This document shows positions 1 through 8,084 of a DNA stretch of 64,000 nt, piece after piece; the stretch's first letter is position 1; each line of letters opens with the position of its first letter. A program made the position numbers and the translations under genes. The notes beneath the pieces are model-generated. The model was not told the DNA's origin, did no database searches, and saw nothing but the letters and a program-made list of their open reading frames with translations. Source of the DNA: Saccharomonospora viridis DSM 43017 (GTDB lineage: Bacteria; Actinomycetota; Actinomycetes; Mycobacteriales; Pseudonocardiaceae); assembly GCF_000023865.1 (NCBI RefSeq), contig NC_013159.1, positions 1,328,001-1,392,000 of the forward strand, given 5' to 3'.

Positions 1-210
1 GTCCCGGCTCCGCAACGCCGACAGCGATGCGGAAAGTGGCCGGAAGGCGACGCGGCACAGGTCGGTTCGCCGCGCCGATCGGCTCCCACGGCCGTCGGGA
101 CCGCTGCGACAGCGGCGGGGTGAGCGCCCAGCATCGTGTGGGCGTGCGGTGGAATAGCCGACCACGGACTCAGGCGATGCGGTCGAGCTCGCCCGGCGAT
201 TCCCGGTGGT
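1..210. other. Window edge, no assignable gene
   Basis: I see no recognisable protein in the first 210 bases. Several frames are open across the left edge, including a minus-strand frame with an ATG at position 134 that runs out of the window, but none gives a product I recognise. It may hold the 5' end of a minus-strand gene or only intergenic DNA. Confidence 0.3.
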
Positions 211-522
211 TCACCAGGGCAAGGTGAACAGGACGACCATCGCCGCCGCGGTGATCAGTCCGGCCACGGCCCCCAGCACGGGGGCCGGTATGGGCCGGGG
301 CGGTGAGGTGCCACGGAGATGGCGGGCGCGCCACGCCCCGGCTCCGGCCAACACGAGGGCGGCCACGGCGACGCAGGCAGCCGCCGTGGCCAACACGCCC
401 CAGCCGGTGTACGCGGTCTGGTAGAGCAGGAGCAAGGACACCACACCCGCTCCGAGAGCACTGCGTTGCCAGGCGAGACGAGTACGTTCGGCCTGGAGCC
501 CGCGCGGGGAGTTCTCGGTCAT
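211..522 (-). CDS. DUF202 family small membrane protein
   Basis: A 103-residue protein with an N-terminal ERTRLAWQRSALG signature and three predicted membrane segments (about residues 22-38, 40-62 and 80-101). This is the DUF202 layout, a family of small inner-membrane proteins of unknown function; the E-R-T-x-L-A-W-x-R motif is the diagnostic part. It overlaps the stop of the upstream gene, also a DUF202 member, by four bases, so the two are translationally coupled and probably form a hetero-oligomeric membrane complex (inference). No catalytic residues are evident. Confidence 0.8.
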   Translation of the reverse strand: MTENSPRGLQAERTRLAWQRSALGAGVVSLLLLYQTAYTGWGVLATAAACVAVAALVLAGAGAWRARHLRGTSPPRPIPAPVLGAVAGLITAAAMVVLFTLPW

Positions 523-872
523 CCCGACATCACCAGCACCGCGGCGTAACCCGTGATGGCCAGCACGGTCACCGATACCACCAACAGCATCGGGTTACGC
601 GGGAGCGGTTCTCCCCTACGCATGGCCTTCTGCACACGCCACCAGTGGATGTAGGCACTGGCCGCAAGGACCGCGGCCAAACCGATACACAATGCGGCCA
701 GTGTGGTACGTGCGTTCGCTGTGGCGAATCTGGGCAGTAGCTGGTGTACCGCGACCCCTCCCGCGATGAGGCCGAAGGAGGTGCGGGTCCACGCCAGGAA
801 GGTGCGTTCGTTGGCGAGAGTGAACCGATAGTCCGGCTCGACTTCCTCGTCTTCGTCGCGTCGGTTCGTCAT
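519..872 (-). CDS. YidH/DUF202 family membrane protein
   Basis: A 117-residue protein with an acidic N-terminus, the DUF202 signature FTLANERTFLAWTRTSFG near residues 17-34, and three hydrophobic segments. It resembles YidH-type DUF202 proteins, which are integral membrane proteins of unknown function. It is the first gene of a two-gene unit with the smaller DUF202 paralogue, which begins inside its last codons. Such tandem pairs are common in actinobacteria. The ATG at 872 directly follows the membrane-protein start context; no other start is better. Confidence 0.82.
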   Translation of the reverse strand: MTNRRDEDEEVEPDYRFTLANERTFLAWTRTSFGLIAGGVAVHQLLPRFATANARTTLAALCIGLAAVLAASAYIHWWRVQKAMRRGEPLPRNPMLLVVSVTVLAITGYAAVLVMSG

Positions 873-936
873 GTCACCGAACGCCGGAAGCGCGAGTCGG
901 GGAGGAAACCGGGACAGGGCGGGGAAACGAGTGAGC

Positions 937-1359
937 TCACTTGGCTCCGGAGAGGCTGTTCACCGCGTCGGCGACGTTCTCGTACACCGGCATCTGCGAG
1001 ACGAGGCCCGTGGCCTCCAATGGGCGCAGGACGACGCGTTTGGTGGCGACGATCGCCCACGCCAACTTGTCCTGGGCGGCTTTCTCAGACAGTTCGGCCA
1101 GTACGGAAAGACCGGCCGAGCCGAGGAAACCGACCCCGTCGAGATCGAGGACCAATCTGCCGGATGCTGACGTGTTCTGCTCGACCCACTGCCGTAATTC
1201 GGGTGCGGACAGGAGGTCGACCTCACCGGAGACGTGTGCGAGCACCACGTCGCCCGACCGCTGTTCCGCGTCGATGCGCATGCCGTGGCTGTCGAGAGAC
1301 TGCGGCTGTGCGCCGGGCGTCGACTGAGAAGTCAGGATGTTCGGATCGGTGCTACGCAC
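937..1359 (-). CDS. STAS-domain anti-sigma factor antagonist
   Basis: A 140-residue protein with a STAS domain from about residue 27: a beta strand VVLAHVSGEVDLLSAPEL, then LVLDLDGVGFLGSAGLSVL. In SpoIIAA/RsbV-type antagonists the serine in the D-S-S-G-L motif is phosphorylated by the anti-sigma kinase; here the matching serine is S81, while the preceding Asp is Gly. The likely role is binding an RsbW-like anti-sigma kinase and freeing a stress sigma factor. I chose the GTG at 1359 because GGAGGG lies six bases upstream; a longer open frame lacks a ribosome site. No kinase or sigma gene is next to it. Confidence 0.82.
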   Translation of the reverse strand: MRSTDPNILTSQSTPGAQPQSLDSHGMRIDAEQRSGDVVLAHVSGEVDLLSAPELRQWVEQNTSASGRLVLDLDGVGFLGSAGLSVLAELSEKAAQDKLAWAIVATKRVVLRPLEATGLVSQMPVYENVADAVNSLSGAK

Positions 1360-1680
1360 TGTTGTCCCTCCGTAGCTTTCGGATAGGGAACACGCAGGAG
1401 ATCGGAGTGTTCGACGCTGCGAAGGCGCACGTGATGACGAAGTCCTGTCGTGAACCCTGCCGTGAAAGCAGCTGTCGTGTTCAGCCGCTGTCCCCACAGT
1501 AGAAAGTCGGCTGCGCGCTTCGCAACCTTTCCGGCCTGGTCTTCACGCTTTGCCCTCACTTCGTTCTCACATTCGCTGACGTCCTCACGCGGATCGTGCG
1601 TGGGTTTGCCGGAAACCCTGCACGGGTAAGCCGCTACCTCATGAACACAGCGGGCACAGAGGAATACAGGGAGGGTGTCG
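1360..1680. other. Divergent intergenic region
   Basis: About 320 bases between the STAS gene (minus) and the DUF5709-like gene (plus). Apart from the sigma-B/F-like promoter and the ribosome site GGGAGGG before the ATG at 1681, I see no gene or other strong signal. Confidence 0.5.
1605..1629 (+). promoter_or_regulatory. Sigma-B/F-type promoter
   Basis: GTTT (1605-1608), a 15-base spacer and GGGTAA (1624-1629) match the actinobacterial general-stress promoter pattern GTTT-N14-16-GGGTAT. It points to the acidic-protein pair starting at 1681. The -35 side also sits in an inverted repeat GGGTTT-GCCGG-AAACCC (1603-1619). The divergent STAS gene makes stress-sigma control plausible. Confidence 0.5.
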
Positions 1681-2154
1681 ATGAGTGACGGCAGTGAGCC
1701 GGTGACTCCTCCTCAGGACACCGGCATGCCAGACAGCGTTGAGACCGACCCGGCGGCGCTGAGCAGTGCGGAGGATCTGGATGAAGACCGACTGCGCGTC
1801 GATCCTCTGGAGGAAGGCATCGAACCGCCGGAGCGCTGGAGCGAGGTCGATCGCTACGGCATGACACCGTTCGAACAAAGACAAGGTGAATCCCTGGAAC
1901 AACGGGTAAGCCAAGAAGAGCCCGACGTGGACGCAGAGCAGCCCGCCGAGCATCCCACGACGGCGGCTTCCACGACCGGATTGGACGACACGGTGGACGT
2001 CGTCATCGACGACGAGGGCAAACCGGTGTCACCGGACGAGACGCTCACACCGGACGCGGAGGCCGCGCGGCGGGGGCAGAACGCCGATGAGGCGGGAGGC
2101 TCGATGACTGAGACCATCCGTACACCCGAGGAAACAGAGGGTCGTCAATTGTGA
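1681..2154 (+). CDS. DUF5709-like acidic protein
   Basis: A 157-residue, strongly acidic, soluble protein without membrane segments. The central part, with RWSEVDRYGMTPFEQRQGESLEQRVSQEEPD, looks like the DUF5709 family of actinobacterial proteins of unknown function; the remainder is low-complexity and probably disordered. I prefer the ATG at 1681 over the GTG at 1675 because GGGAGGG then has normal spacing. It overlaps the next gene by four bases and lies behind a stress-type promoter, so it may be a general-stress protein (inference). Confidence 0.65.
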   Translation: MSDGSEPVTPPQDTGMPDSVETDPAALSSAEDLDEDRLRVDPLEEGIEPPERWSEVDRYGMTPFEQRQGESLEQRVSQEEPDVDAEQPAEHPTTAASTTGLDDTVDVVIDDEGKPVSPDETLTPDAEAARRGQNADEAGGSMTETIRTPEETEGRQL

Positions 2155-2585
2155 ACCCCACGAGTGCCGATGTGCGAGACCTGGCCGAACGTCTGACCGA
2201 TGCGACCAGACACGACGACGTGGACACCTTGGCGGCACTGCTCGCCTCCATCGTCGATCGGAATGCGGTTCTGGCGGAGTTCTACGAACCGGTTCTCGCG
2301 AAGTTCGTGGTCGACGTGGCGCGGACGCTTCGGTACCGGTTCGGCGACGAGGACGCGGACAACGTCTTCACCGTTGACTTGATGGACGGTCAGGAAAACC
2401 CCGTCGTCATCGACGAGCTCGATCCCGCCCTGCGCGCCGTGTTGCGTGCGGTGCTCGCACAGCTCAACGGCGACGACGACGATGCCCGGTTCCAACTCTC
2501 GCTCGTCGAAGCCGATCCGGAACCACTTTCCCGGTTGGACGCGCTGTGGCACGTGCTGCTGTGGTCCGTGGTGTTCGAGGACTGA
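2151..2585 (+). CDS. Hypothetical acidic protein
   Basis: A 144-residue soluble acidic protein starting at a GTG that overlaps the stop of the DUF5709-like gene (GTGA), which supports translational coupling. It has a run of alternating hydrophobic helices (VRDLAERLTDAT, VLAEFYEPVLAKFVVDVA) and an Asp-rich stretch, and ends with LDALWHVLLWSVVFED. I do not recognise a family. Base composition and codon use are like its neighbours, so it looks native. No enzyme motif is visible. Confidence 0.6.
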   Translation: MNPTSADVRDLAERLTDATRHDDVDTLAALLASIVDRNAVLAEFYEPVLAKFVVDVARTLRYRFGDEDADNVFTVDLMDGQENPVVIDELDPALRAVLRAVLAQLNGDDDDARFQLSLVEADPEPLSRLDALWHVLLWSVVFED

Positions 2586-2654
2586 CCGCGCGGAAACCCA
2601 CCCCGATCCGGGAGGAACACGATTCGGCATGCCGAGCGGGCGAGGCGGTGACGC

Positions 2655-3290
2655 ATGGTCAGGTACGAGGGCGCGGAGCACTATCTGCCGCGGGAACGCG
2701 CCGTGACGTCCCTGCGACAGGCCGCGGCGGGCTGTCGGGGCTGTGATCTGTTCACCGATGCGACACAGACCGTGTTCGGTGAAGGGGCGGATCGTGCCCG
2801 GCTGGTCCTGGTGGGCGAGATGCCCGGGGACCGGGAGGACCGTGAGGGACGACCGTTCGTCGGACCTTCCGGGAATCTGCTCGACCGCGCGTTGGGGGAG
2901 GCGGGGATCGACCGCGACACCGTGTACGTGACCAATGCCGTGAAACACTTCCGTTTCACCCGGGAGGGGAACCGAAGGCGGCGCTTGCACAAGAAGCCGA
3001 CACGCTCCCAGATCACGGCGTGTAAGCCATGGTTGTTGGCGGAACTCGACGCGGTGCGCCCCGATGTCGTGGGACTGCTCGGCGCCACCGCTGCGCAAGC
3101 ACTGTTCGACGCGGACTTCCGGGTCAGTGCCCACCGTGGCGAGGTTTTAAAACTGCCCGGATTGGACGATCCACCTTTGGCCGTCGCGACCGTGCACCCG
3201 TCCGCGGTGTTGCGGGCTCGGGACAGCGACCGGGAACGCGCGTACGCGGAGTTCGTCGCTGATCTGCGGGTGGTCGCGGCGGCACTGTGA
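2655..3290 (+). CDS. udgX: UdgX-family uracil-DNA glycosylase
   Basis: A 211-residue uracil-DNA glycosylase of the UdgX branch, an iron-sulfur enzyme of DNA repair. Motif A GEMPGD is at residues 54-59, the uracil-side HPSAVLR at 181-187, and the branch-defining basic loop RRRRLHKKP at 107-115. In characterised UdgX the loop histidine (here H112) attacks the sugar and forms a covalent bond with DNA at the former uracil site, so the protein does not turn over. Cysteines C27, C30 and C123 are likely Fe-S ligands; only three exist, and H98 in NAVKH occupies the place where family 4 enzymes have a cysteine. No partner gene is evident. Confidence 0.85.
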   Translation: MVRYEGAEHYLPRERAVTSLRQAAAGCRGCDLFTDATQTVFGEGADRARLVLVGEMPGDREDREGRPFVGPSGNLLDRALGEAGIDRDTVYVTNAVKHFRFTREGNRRRRLHKKPTRSQITACKPWLLAELDAVRPDVVGLLGATAAQALFDADFRVSAHRGEVLKLPGLDDPPLAVATVHPSAVLRARDSDRERAYAEFVADLRVVAAAL

Positions 3291-3427
3291 AGGCGTGGGA
3301 CCACGAAGACGTGCGTGAAGTGGTGAAAGTGTAGGCCAACAAGGGAGACCACGTGCGGGCGGCGAATTCCGCTCATTGGTCCTACGGTGGGAATGGCAGC
3401 AGTAAGCAAGCGAAGGGAAACATCGAC

Positions 3428-3718
3428 ATGCTCGCCATGACTGACGCTGCCGCTGAGGCGATCAGCATCCTGACCGCGCAGAACGGTCAAGATGCCGCGG
3501 GATTGCGGTTCGCGGTGCGGGAGGAGACCGAAGCCGGTGCTCAGCTCGCTTTGTCGATCGCTTCGGCCCCGGAGGAGGGGGACCAGGTCCTCGGTACCGA
3601 CACCGGAGCCAGGGTGTTCCTCGAACCCCAGGCGGCGTTGTTCCTCGACGACAAGGTGCTCGACGTCCAGCAGGATGAGGAAGGACAGCTCAGCTTCGCG
3701 GTGATGGACCAGCCGTAA
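3428..3718 (+). CDS. HesB/IscA-like protein without cysteines
   Basis: A 96-residue protein with the fold pattern of A-type iron-sulfur carriers (AAEAISILTAQNGQDAAGLRFAV, then VFLEPQAALFLDDKVLDV). True IscA/HesB proteins bind clusters with a C-x(n)-C-x-C set; this protein has no cysteine at all, so it cannot act as a classical carrier. Such cysteine-less members are often labelled Fe-S assembly protein HesB in actinobacteria. The ATG at 3428 follows AAGGGA at a nine-base spacing; an upstream in-frame extension reads as non-family sequence. Function is unknown. Confidence 0.7.
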   Translation: MLAMTDAAAEAISILTAQNGQDAAGLRFAVREETEAGAQLALSIASAPEEGDQVLGTDTGARVFLEPQAALFLDDKVLDVQQDEEGQLSFAVMDQP

Positions 3719-3743
3719 GAAGACCCAAGGCCCGTTTGTCCGT

Positions 3744-3803
3744 CGGTCGTCGGTGGTACGTCGCGACGAAGGAATCGTCGTCGCAGGCGACTACCGACGA
3801 CCG
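3744..3803. repeat. Nested inverted repeat
   Basis: Perfect 11-base arms CGGTCGTCGGT (3744-3754) and ACCGACGACCG (3793-3803) enclose a second perfect pair GCGACGA (3763-3769) and TCGTCGC (3778-3784). In RNA it gives a long two-part hairpin just upstream of the dehydrogenase ribosome site at 3839-3845. It may end transcription of the HesB-like gene or structure the dehydrogenase leader. There is no U-tract. Confidence 0.45.
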
Positions 3804-3848
3804 GCGGTCGGGCACGGAACTGCCGGGCGATCATGCGAGGGAGACCCC

Positions 3849-5033
3849 ATGAAGGCCGTGACCTGGCAGGGAAAGCGTGACGTGCGGGTGGACGAAGTCC
3901 CCGATCCGGAGATCGTGGAACCGACCGATGCGGTGATCAGGGTGACGTCCACGGGCATTTGCGGTTCGGACCTGCACTTGTACGAGATACTCGGCGCGTT
4001 CCTCGATCCCGGTGACATCCTGGGTCACGAGCCGATGGGGGTGGTCGAGGAGGTCGGTGGCGAGGTCGAGAATCTCCGTCCCGGGGACCGGGTGGTCGTG
4101 CCCTTCAACATCTCGTGTGGACGTTGTTTCTACTGTGAACGCAAACTCTATTCGCAGTGCGAGACCACCCAGGTCACCGAGCACGGGAAGGGCGCCGCCC
4201 TCTTCGGTTACAGCAAGCTCTACGGTCAGGTGCCCGGTGGACAGGCCGAGCGGCTGAGGGTGCCGTTCGCGGACTTCGGTCCCATCAAGGTCCCGGACGG
4301 ACCTCCTGACGAACGATTTCTCTACCTGTCCGATGTGGTCCCCACGTCCTGGCAGGCGGTCGAGTACGCGAACGTCCCTCCCGGGGGTTCGGTCCTCGTG
4401 CTCGGACTCGGCCCGATCGGGCAGATGTGTGCGCGGATCGCCAAGCATCGGGGCGCCGGTAATGTGATCGGCGTCGACCTCGTCGACGAACGGCTCGAAC
4501 TGGCCAGACAGCACGGTATCGACACCATCGACCTGCGCGAGTACAAGAACGCGGGGGACGCGGTCCGGGACCGCACCGACGGCAGGGGCGCTGACTCGGT
4601 CGTCGACGCCGTCGGCATGGAGGCCCACGGCGCTCCCGTGTTGGGTCTGGCGCAACAGTTGGCGACGTTGTTGCCGAAACAACTGGCCGCCAAGGCAGTG
4701 GAGAAAGCCGCGGTCGACCGACTCGCCAGTCTGTATCTGGCCATCGACGCGGTACGTCGGGGTGGCACGATCTCACTGTCCGGTGTGTACGGTGGAATGA
4801 TCGACCCGATACCGATGATGACGCTGTTCGACAAACAGGTGCAGCTGCGGATGGGGCAGGCGAACGTGCACGCCTGGATCAACGATGTCCTGCCGTTGGT
4901 CACCGATGACAGCGATCCGTTGGGTGTGGAGGGTTTCGCCACCCATCGTCTTCCGTTGTCGGAGGCACCGGACGCCTACCGGATGTTCCAGAAGAAGGAG
5001 GACGGGGTCGTGAAGGTCGTGCTTCAGCCCTGA
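3849..5033 (+). CDS. Zinc-dependent alcohol dehydrogenase
   Basis: A 394-residue medium-chain dehydrogenase that oxidises or reduces an alcohol/aldehyde with NAD(P). The catalytic zinc site shows as TGICGSD and GHEPMG; the structural zinc lobe as SCGRCFYC plus a fourth cysteine in QCE. The Rossmann motif is VLVLGLGPIGQMCARIA near residues 180-196. The long insertion after residue 250 (LAQQLATLLPKQLAAKAVEKA) resembles the glutathione-independent formaldehyde dehydrogenase-like branch, so the substrate could be formaldehyde or another small aldehyde; this is inference. The ATG at 3849 is preceded by GAGGGAG. The 3' end overlaps the convergent glycerate kinase gene by ten bases. Confidence 0.85.
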   Translation: MKAVTWQGKRDVRVDEVPDPEIVEPTDAVIRVTSTGICGSDLHLYEILGAFLDPGDILGHEPMGVVEEVGGEVENLRPGDRVVVPFNISCGRCFYCERKLYSQCETTQVTEHGKGAALFGYSKLYGQVPGGQAERLRVPFADFGPIKVPDGPPDERFLYLSDVVPTSWQAVEYANVPPGGSVLVLGLGPIGQMCARIAKHRGAGNVIGVDLVDERLELARQHGIDTIDLREYKNAGDAVRDRTDGRGADSVVDAVGMEAHGAPVLGLAQQLATLLPKQLAAKAVEKAAVDRLASLYLAIDAVRRGGTISLSGVYGGMIDPIPMMTLFDKQVQLRMGQANVHAWINDVLPLVTDDSDPLGVEGFATHRLPLSEAPDAYRMFQKKEDGVVKVVLQP

Positions 5034-6151
5034 TCCCCGTCGGTGAGAAAGCGCACGACATCGGCTGTCGCAGCGCGCAGGAGTGGTGCGGCGCGGTGGA
5101 GCGCGTCGTCCGGTGTCGCCGCTCGGTCCAGGAGTGAGCGCCAGGCCGTGATGCCCACGTCGGACAATTCGGCCGCGCTCAGGGCGATCCGACCGGCGAC
5201 GATCGCGACGGGCGTTCCGGAGCGTCGCGCTCGGTCCGCGACACCGGCCGGTGCCTTGCCCGCGAGGCTTTGGGAGTCGAACGAACCCTCCCCGGTGAGT
5301 GCCAGGTCGGCGCCCGGGATCGCGCGGTCGACACCGGTGACGGCGGCGATGAGGTCGAACCCGGATTCCACCGTGGCACCCAACGCCGCGAGGGCCCCGG
5401 CGACACCGCCTCCGGCGCCCGCCCCCGGTAACGGGGCGATATCGCGGACTCCCGCGCGGATCAGCGCCTGCGCCCACGTGCGAAGCCCGCTCTCCAACGT
5501 CCGTATCTCCTCGGGGCCCGCGCCTTTCTGCGGTCCGAACACCGGCGCCGCGCCGTGGGGACCCAGCAGTGGATTGGTGACGTCGGTGGCCACTCGGACG
5601 GCCACGCCGTCGAGCACCCGTCGTACCTCGGTGAGATCCACCGTGGCCACGGAGTTCAGTGCCTCCCCGCCACGGTCGACGGCGGCGCCGTCGGCATCGA
5701 GGATCGTCGCCCCGAGTGCTTGCAGCATGCCCGCACCGCCGTCGGTGCTGGCCGTGCCGCCGACCGTCAGCACGACGCCGCGGGCGCCGTTGTCGATCGC
5801 GTGCCGGAGCAATTCGCCGACGCCGTAGGTGTGGGACCGCAGCGCCGTGTGCCGGGTGGGGGTCACATGCTCGATGCCGCACGCCCGTGCGGATTCGACG
5901 TAGGCCCAGTCGTCGAGCACCACGTAATACGCCTCGACCGGATCGGACAGTGGCCCGCAGACCCGCACGTCGACCCTCCGACCACCCACGGAGAGGAGAA
6001 CGTCGAGCGTGCCCTCCCCGCCGTCGGCGACGGGACAGCGGTCGACGTGCGCATCGGGCAGGACGTCGTGGACACCGGCCGCCATCGCCTCGGCGGCCTC
6101 GACCGCGGTCAGGCTTCCCTTGAACTTGTCCGGAGCGACCACCACGCGCAT
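5024..6151 (-). CDS. glxK: Glycerate kinase
   Basis: A 375-residue glycerate kinase (GckA/GlxK type) that phosphorylates D-glycerate with ATP. It begins MRVVVAPDKFKGSLTAVEAAEAM, the family hallmark, followed by CPVADGGEGT, VGGTASTDGGAGMLQALGA and GAGAGGGVAGAL. It starts two bases after the stop of the D-glycerate dehydrogenase gene, so the pair converts hydroxypyruvate or tartronate semialdehyde to D-glycerate and then to phosphoglycerate, feeding glycolysis. The longer upstream open frame is an antisense shadow of the dehydrogenase gene and was discarded. Confidence 0.9.
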   Translation of the reverse strand: MRVVVAPDKFKGSLTAVEAAEAMAAGVHDVLPDAHVDRCPVADGGEGTLDVLLSVGGRRVDVRVCGPLSDPVEAYYVVLDDWAYVESARACGIEHVTPTRHTALRSHTYGVGELLRHAIDNGARGVVLTVGGTASTDGGAGMLQALGATILDADGAAVDRGGEALNSVATVDLTEVRRVLDGVAVRVATDVTNPLLGPHGAAPVFGPQKGAGPEEIRTLESGLRTWAQALIRAGVRDIAPLPGAGAGGGVAGALAALGATVESGFDLIAAVTGVDRAIPGADLALTGEGSFDSQSLAGKAPAGVADRARRSGTPVAIVAGRIALSAAELSDVGITAWRSLLDRAATPDDALHRAAPLLRAATADVVRFLTDGDQG

Positions 6152-6153
6152 GG

Positions 6154-7119
6154 CTAGGGCACCACCGGTGTCAACGGGTCGTCGCCGCGCAGGACGGCCA
6201 CCGCGTTGCGGGCGGCGAGCATGGCCATGGCGGTGCGGGTCTCCCGGGTGGCCGATCCCAGATGAGGGGTGAGGGCGACGTTGTCGAGTTCGAGCAGGGT
6301 CGGGTGGACCTCCGGTTCCTTCTCGAAGACGTCGAGACCCGCTCCGGCGATCACCCCGTTGGCGAGGGCGTCGGCGAGCGCGGCCTCGTCGACGACGGCC
6401 CCTCGGGTGGTGTTGATCAGATACGCCGTCGGCTTCATCGTCGCGAGCGCGTCGGCGTCGATGAGATGCCGGGTCTGAGGCGTGAGTGGACAGTGCAGCG
6501 ACACGACGTCGGACTCCCGTAACAGTTCCTCCAGAGTGAGGTAGCGGGCGTCGAGTTCCCGCTCGACGTCCGTATCGGCACGACGCCGTCCGGTGTAGAC
6601 GATGCTCATCCCGAAGGCGCGGGCGCGTCGAGCGACGGCGGTGCCGATCTGTCCCAGACCCACGATGCCCAGTGTTTTGCCCTGGATGCCGGTGCCGAGC
6701 AGGAAACCGAGGTCGAACTCCCACGGGGTGCGAGACCGGAGCAGTCGCTCGCCCTCGCCGAACCTGCGTGTCACCGACAGCAGGAGGCCGAAGGCCAGAT
6801 CCGCGGTGGCGTCGGTGAGCACGCCCGGTGTGTTGGTGACGACGATCCCGCGGGCGGCCAGGGCGGGGACGTCGATGTTGTCGTAACCCACGGCGACGGT
6901 GGCGACGACCTTCAGCTGCGCCCCGGCGGCGTCGGCGAACGCCGCGTCCACGCGCTCGTGGAGTGTGCTGACGACGGCGTCGGCGCCCGCGATGGCGGCG
7001 TGGAGTTCGTCGGTCGGCAGGGCCCGATCGGGTTCGGGGACCCACACGTCCCCGGTTTCGCGTAGCAGTGCCAGCGCGGGTTCGGCGATCTTCCTCGTCA
7101 CCACGATCCGGGGTCGCAC
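6154..7119 (-). CDS. D-glycerate dehydrogenase / hydroxypyruvate reductase
   Basis: A 321-residue D-isomer-specific 2-hydroxyacid dehydrogenase of the glyoxylate/hydroxypyruvate reductase type. The NAD(P)-binding motif GIVGLGQIGTAVARRARAFG is near residues 149-168. The catalytic Arg lies in NTTRGAVVDE, a Glu in FEKEPEVHP, and the catalytic His in TPHLGS. It reduces hydroxypyruvate or glyoxylate using NAD(P)H in the cytoplasm. It forms a tight two-gene operon with glycerate kinase and is divergent from the pca operon. Exact substrate preference cannot be read from sequence. Confidence 0.88.
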   Translation of the reverse strand: MRPRIVVTRKIAEPALALLRETGDVWVPEPDRALPTDELHAAIAGADAVVSTLHERVDAAFADAAGAQLKVVATVAVGYDNIDVPALAARGIVVTNTPGVLTDATADLAFGLLLSVTRRFGEGERLLRSRTPWEFDLGFLLGTGIQGKTLGIVGLGQIGTAVARRARAFGMSIVYTGRRRADTDVERELDARYLTLEELLRESDVVSLHCPLTPQTRHLIDADALATMKPTAYLINTTRGAVVDEAALADALANGVIAGAGLDVFEKEPEVHPTLLELDNVALTPHLGSATRETRTAMAMLAARNAVAVLRGDDPLTPVVP

Positions 7120-7216
7120 GTCGTTTCCGCCTCTTTCCGCCTCGTCGGTTCCTGCGTCAGCCTGCCGCCACTGTAAACGGTTCGGGGGTTCCGTAAGGGG
7201 CGACCGCGGTGCTAAT

Positions 7217-7250
7217 GTTCATATGCAGAACTTCTGTGCGTTATGCGAAC
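7217..7250 (+). promoter_or_regulatory. Candidate PcaR (IclR) operator before pcaI
   Basis: GTTC (7217) and GAAC (7250) bracket a central palindrome CAGAA-C-TTCTG (7226-7236), just upstream of the pcaI start at 7263. IclR-type Pca regulators bind dyads of this size near the promoter of the genes they control. The cognate regulator gene lies at the far end of the same cluster. The assignment rests on position and symmetry only. Confidence 0.45.
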
Positions 7251-7262
7251 GAAGGTGCTGGA

Positions 7263-8084
7263 GTGGCTGAGATCGTTTCCTTGGCCGAGGCCGTGTCCGC
7301 GCTCGTGCACGACGGCGACACGGTGGCGCTCGAAGGATTCACCCACCTGATTCCGCACGCGGCGGGACACGAGATCATCCGACAGGGGCGTAAGGAGCTC
7401 ACCCTCACGCGGATGACCCCGGACATCGTGTACGACCAGCTCATCGGTGCCGGGTGTGCGCGTAAGTTGATCTTCTCCTGGGGCGGGAACCCCGGGGTCG
7501 GCTCGCTGCACCGCTTCCGTGACGCGGTACAGAACTCCTGGCCGGTGCCGCTGGAGATCGAAGAACACAGTCACGCCGGTATGGCCAACCGCTACGTGGC
7601 CGGCGCGTCCGGACTGCCTTTCGCGGTGTTGCGCGGTTACTCGGGTACCGACCTGCCCCGTCACACCGGCACGATCGCCGAGATCACCTGTCCGTTCACG
7701 GGCGAGAAGCTCGCGGCAGTCCCCGCGCTGAACCCCGACGTGTCGATCATCCACGCGCAGCGGGCGGACCGTCGGGGCAACGTCCAGCTGTGGGGCCTGG
7801 TCGGGGTGCAGAAAGAAGCCGTGCTCGCCGCCCGGCGCAGCCTGGTCACCGTCGAGGAGATCGTCGACGAGCTCGAACCCGTGCCGGACCAGGTCATCCT
7901 GCCCAGCTGGGCGGTCACCTACGTCGCCGAGGTGCCCCGCGGGGCGCATCCGTCGTACGCGCAGGGCTACTACGAGCGCGATAACGACTACTACCGACGT
8001 TGGGACGCGATCAGCAGGGACCGCGACGCTTTCCAGGCATGGGTGCGTGAGACGGTGTTCGGTGCGGAGGTGACCACGAAATGA
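7263..8084 (+). CDS. pcaI: 3-oxoadipate CoA-transferase subunit A
   Basis: A 273-residue alpha subunit of the heterodimeric family I CoA-transferase that moves CoA from succinyl-CoA to 3-oxoadipate, the penultimate step of the beta-ketoadipate pathway. It shows the N-terminal VALEGFTHLIPHAAGHE region and the glycine-containing FSWGGNPGVGS segment. The GTG at 7263 puts AEIVSLAEAVSALVHDGD at the normal family start; the 18 upstream in-frame residues are not family-like and cover the operator. Its stop overlaps the pcaJ ATG (ATGA). It opens the pca operon. Confidence 0.92.
   Translation: MAEIVSLAEAVSALVHDGDTVALEGFTHLIPHAAGHEIIRQGRKELTLTRMTPDIVYDQLIGAGCARKLIFSWGGNPGVGSLHRFRDAVQNSWPVPLEIEEHSHAGMANRYVAGASGLPFAVLRGYSGTDLPRHTGTIAEITCPFTGEKLAAVPALNPDVSIIHAQRADRRGNVQLWGLVGVQKEAVLAARRSLVTVEEIVDELEPVPDQVILPSWAVTYVAEVPRGAHPSYAQGYYERDNDYYRRWDAISRDRDAFQAWVRETVFGAEVTTK

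Noticed and set aside
6152-7045. N-terminal extension of glycerate kinase over the dehydrogenase gene
   Set aside because: The first 298 residues are Arg-rich antisense-frame sequence; the true family start MRVVVAPDKFKGS begins at 6151, two bases after the upstream stop.
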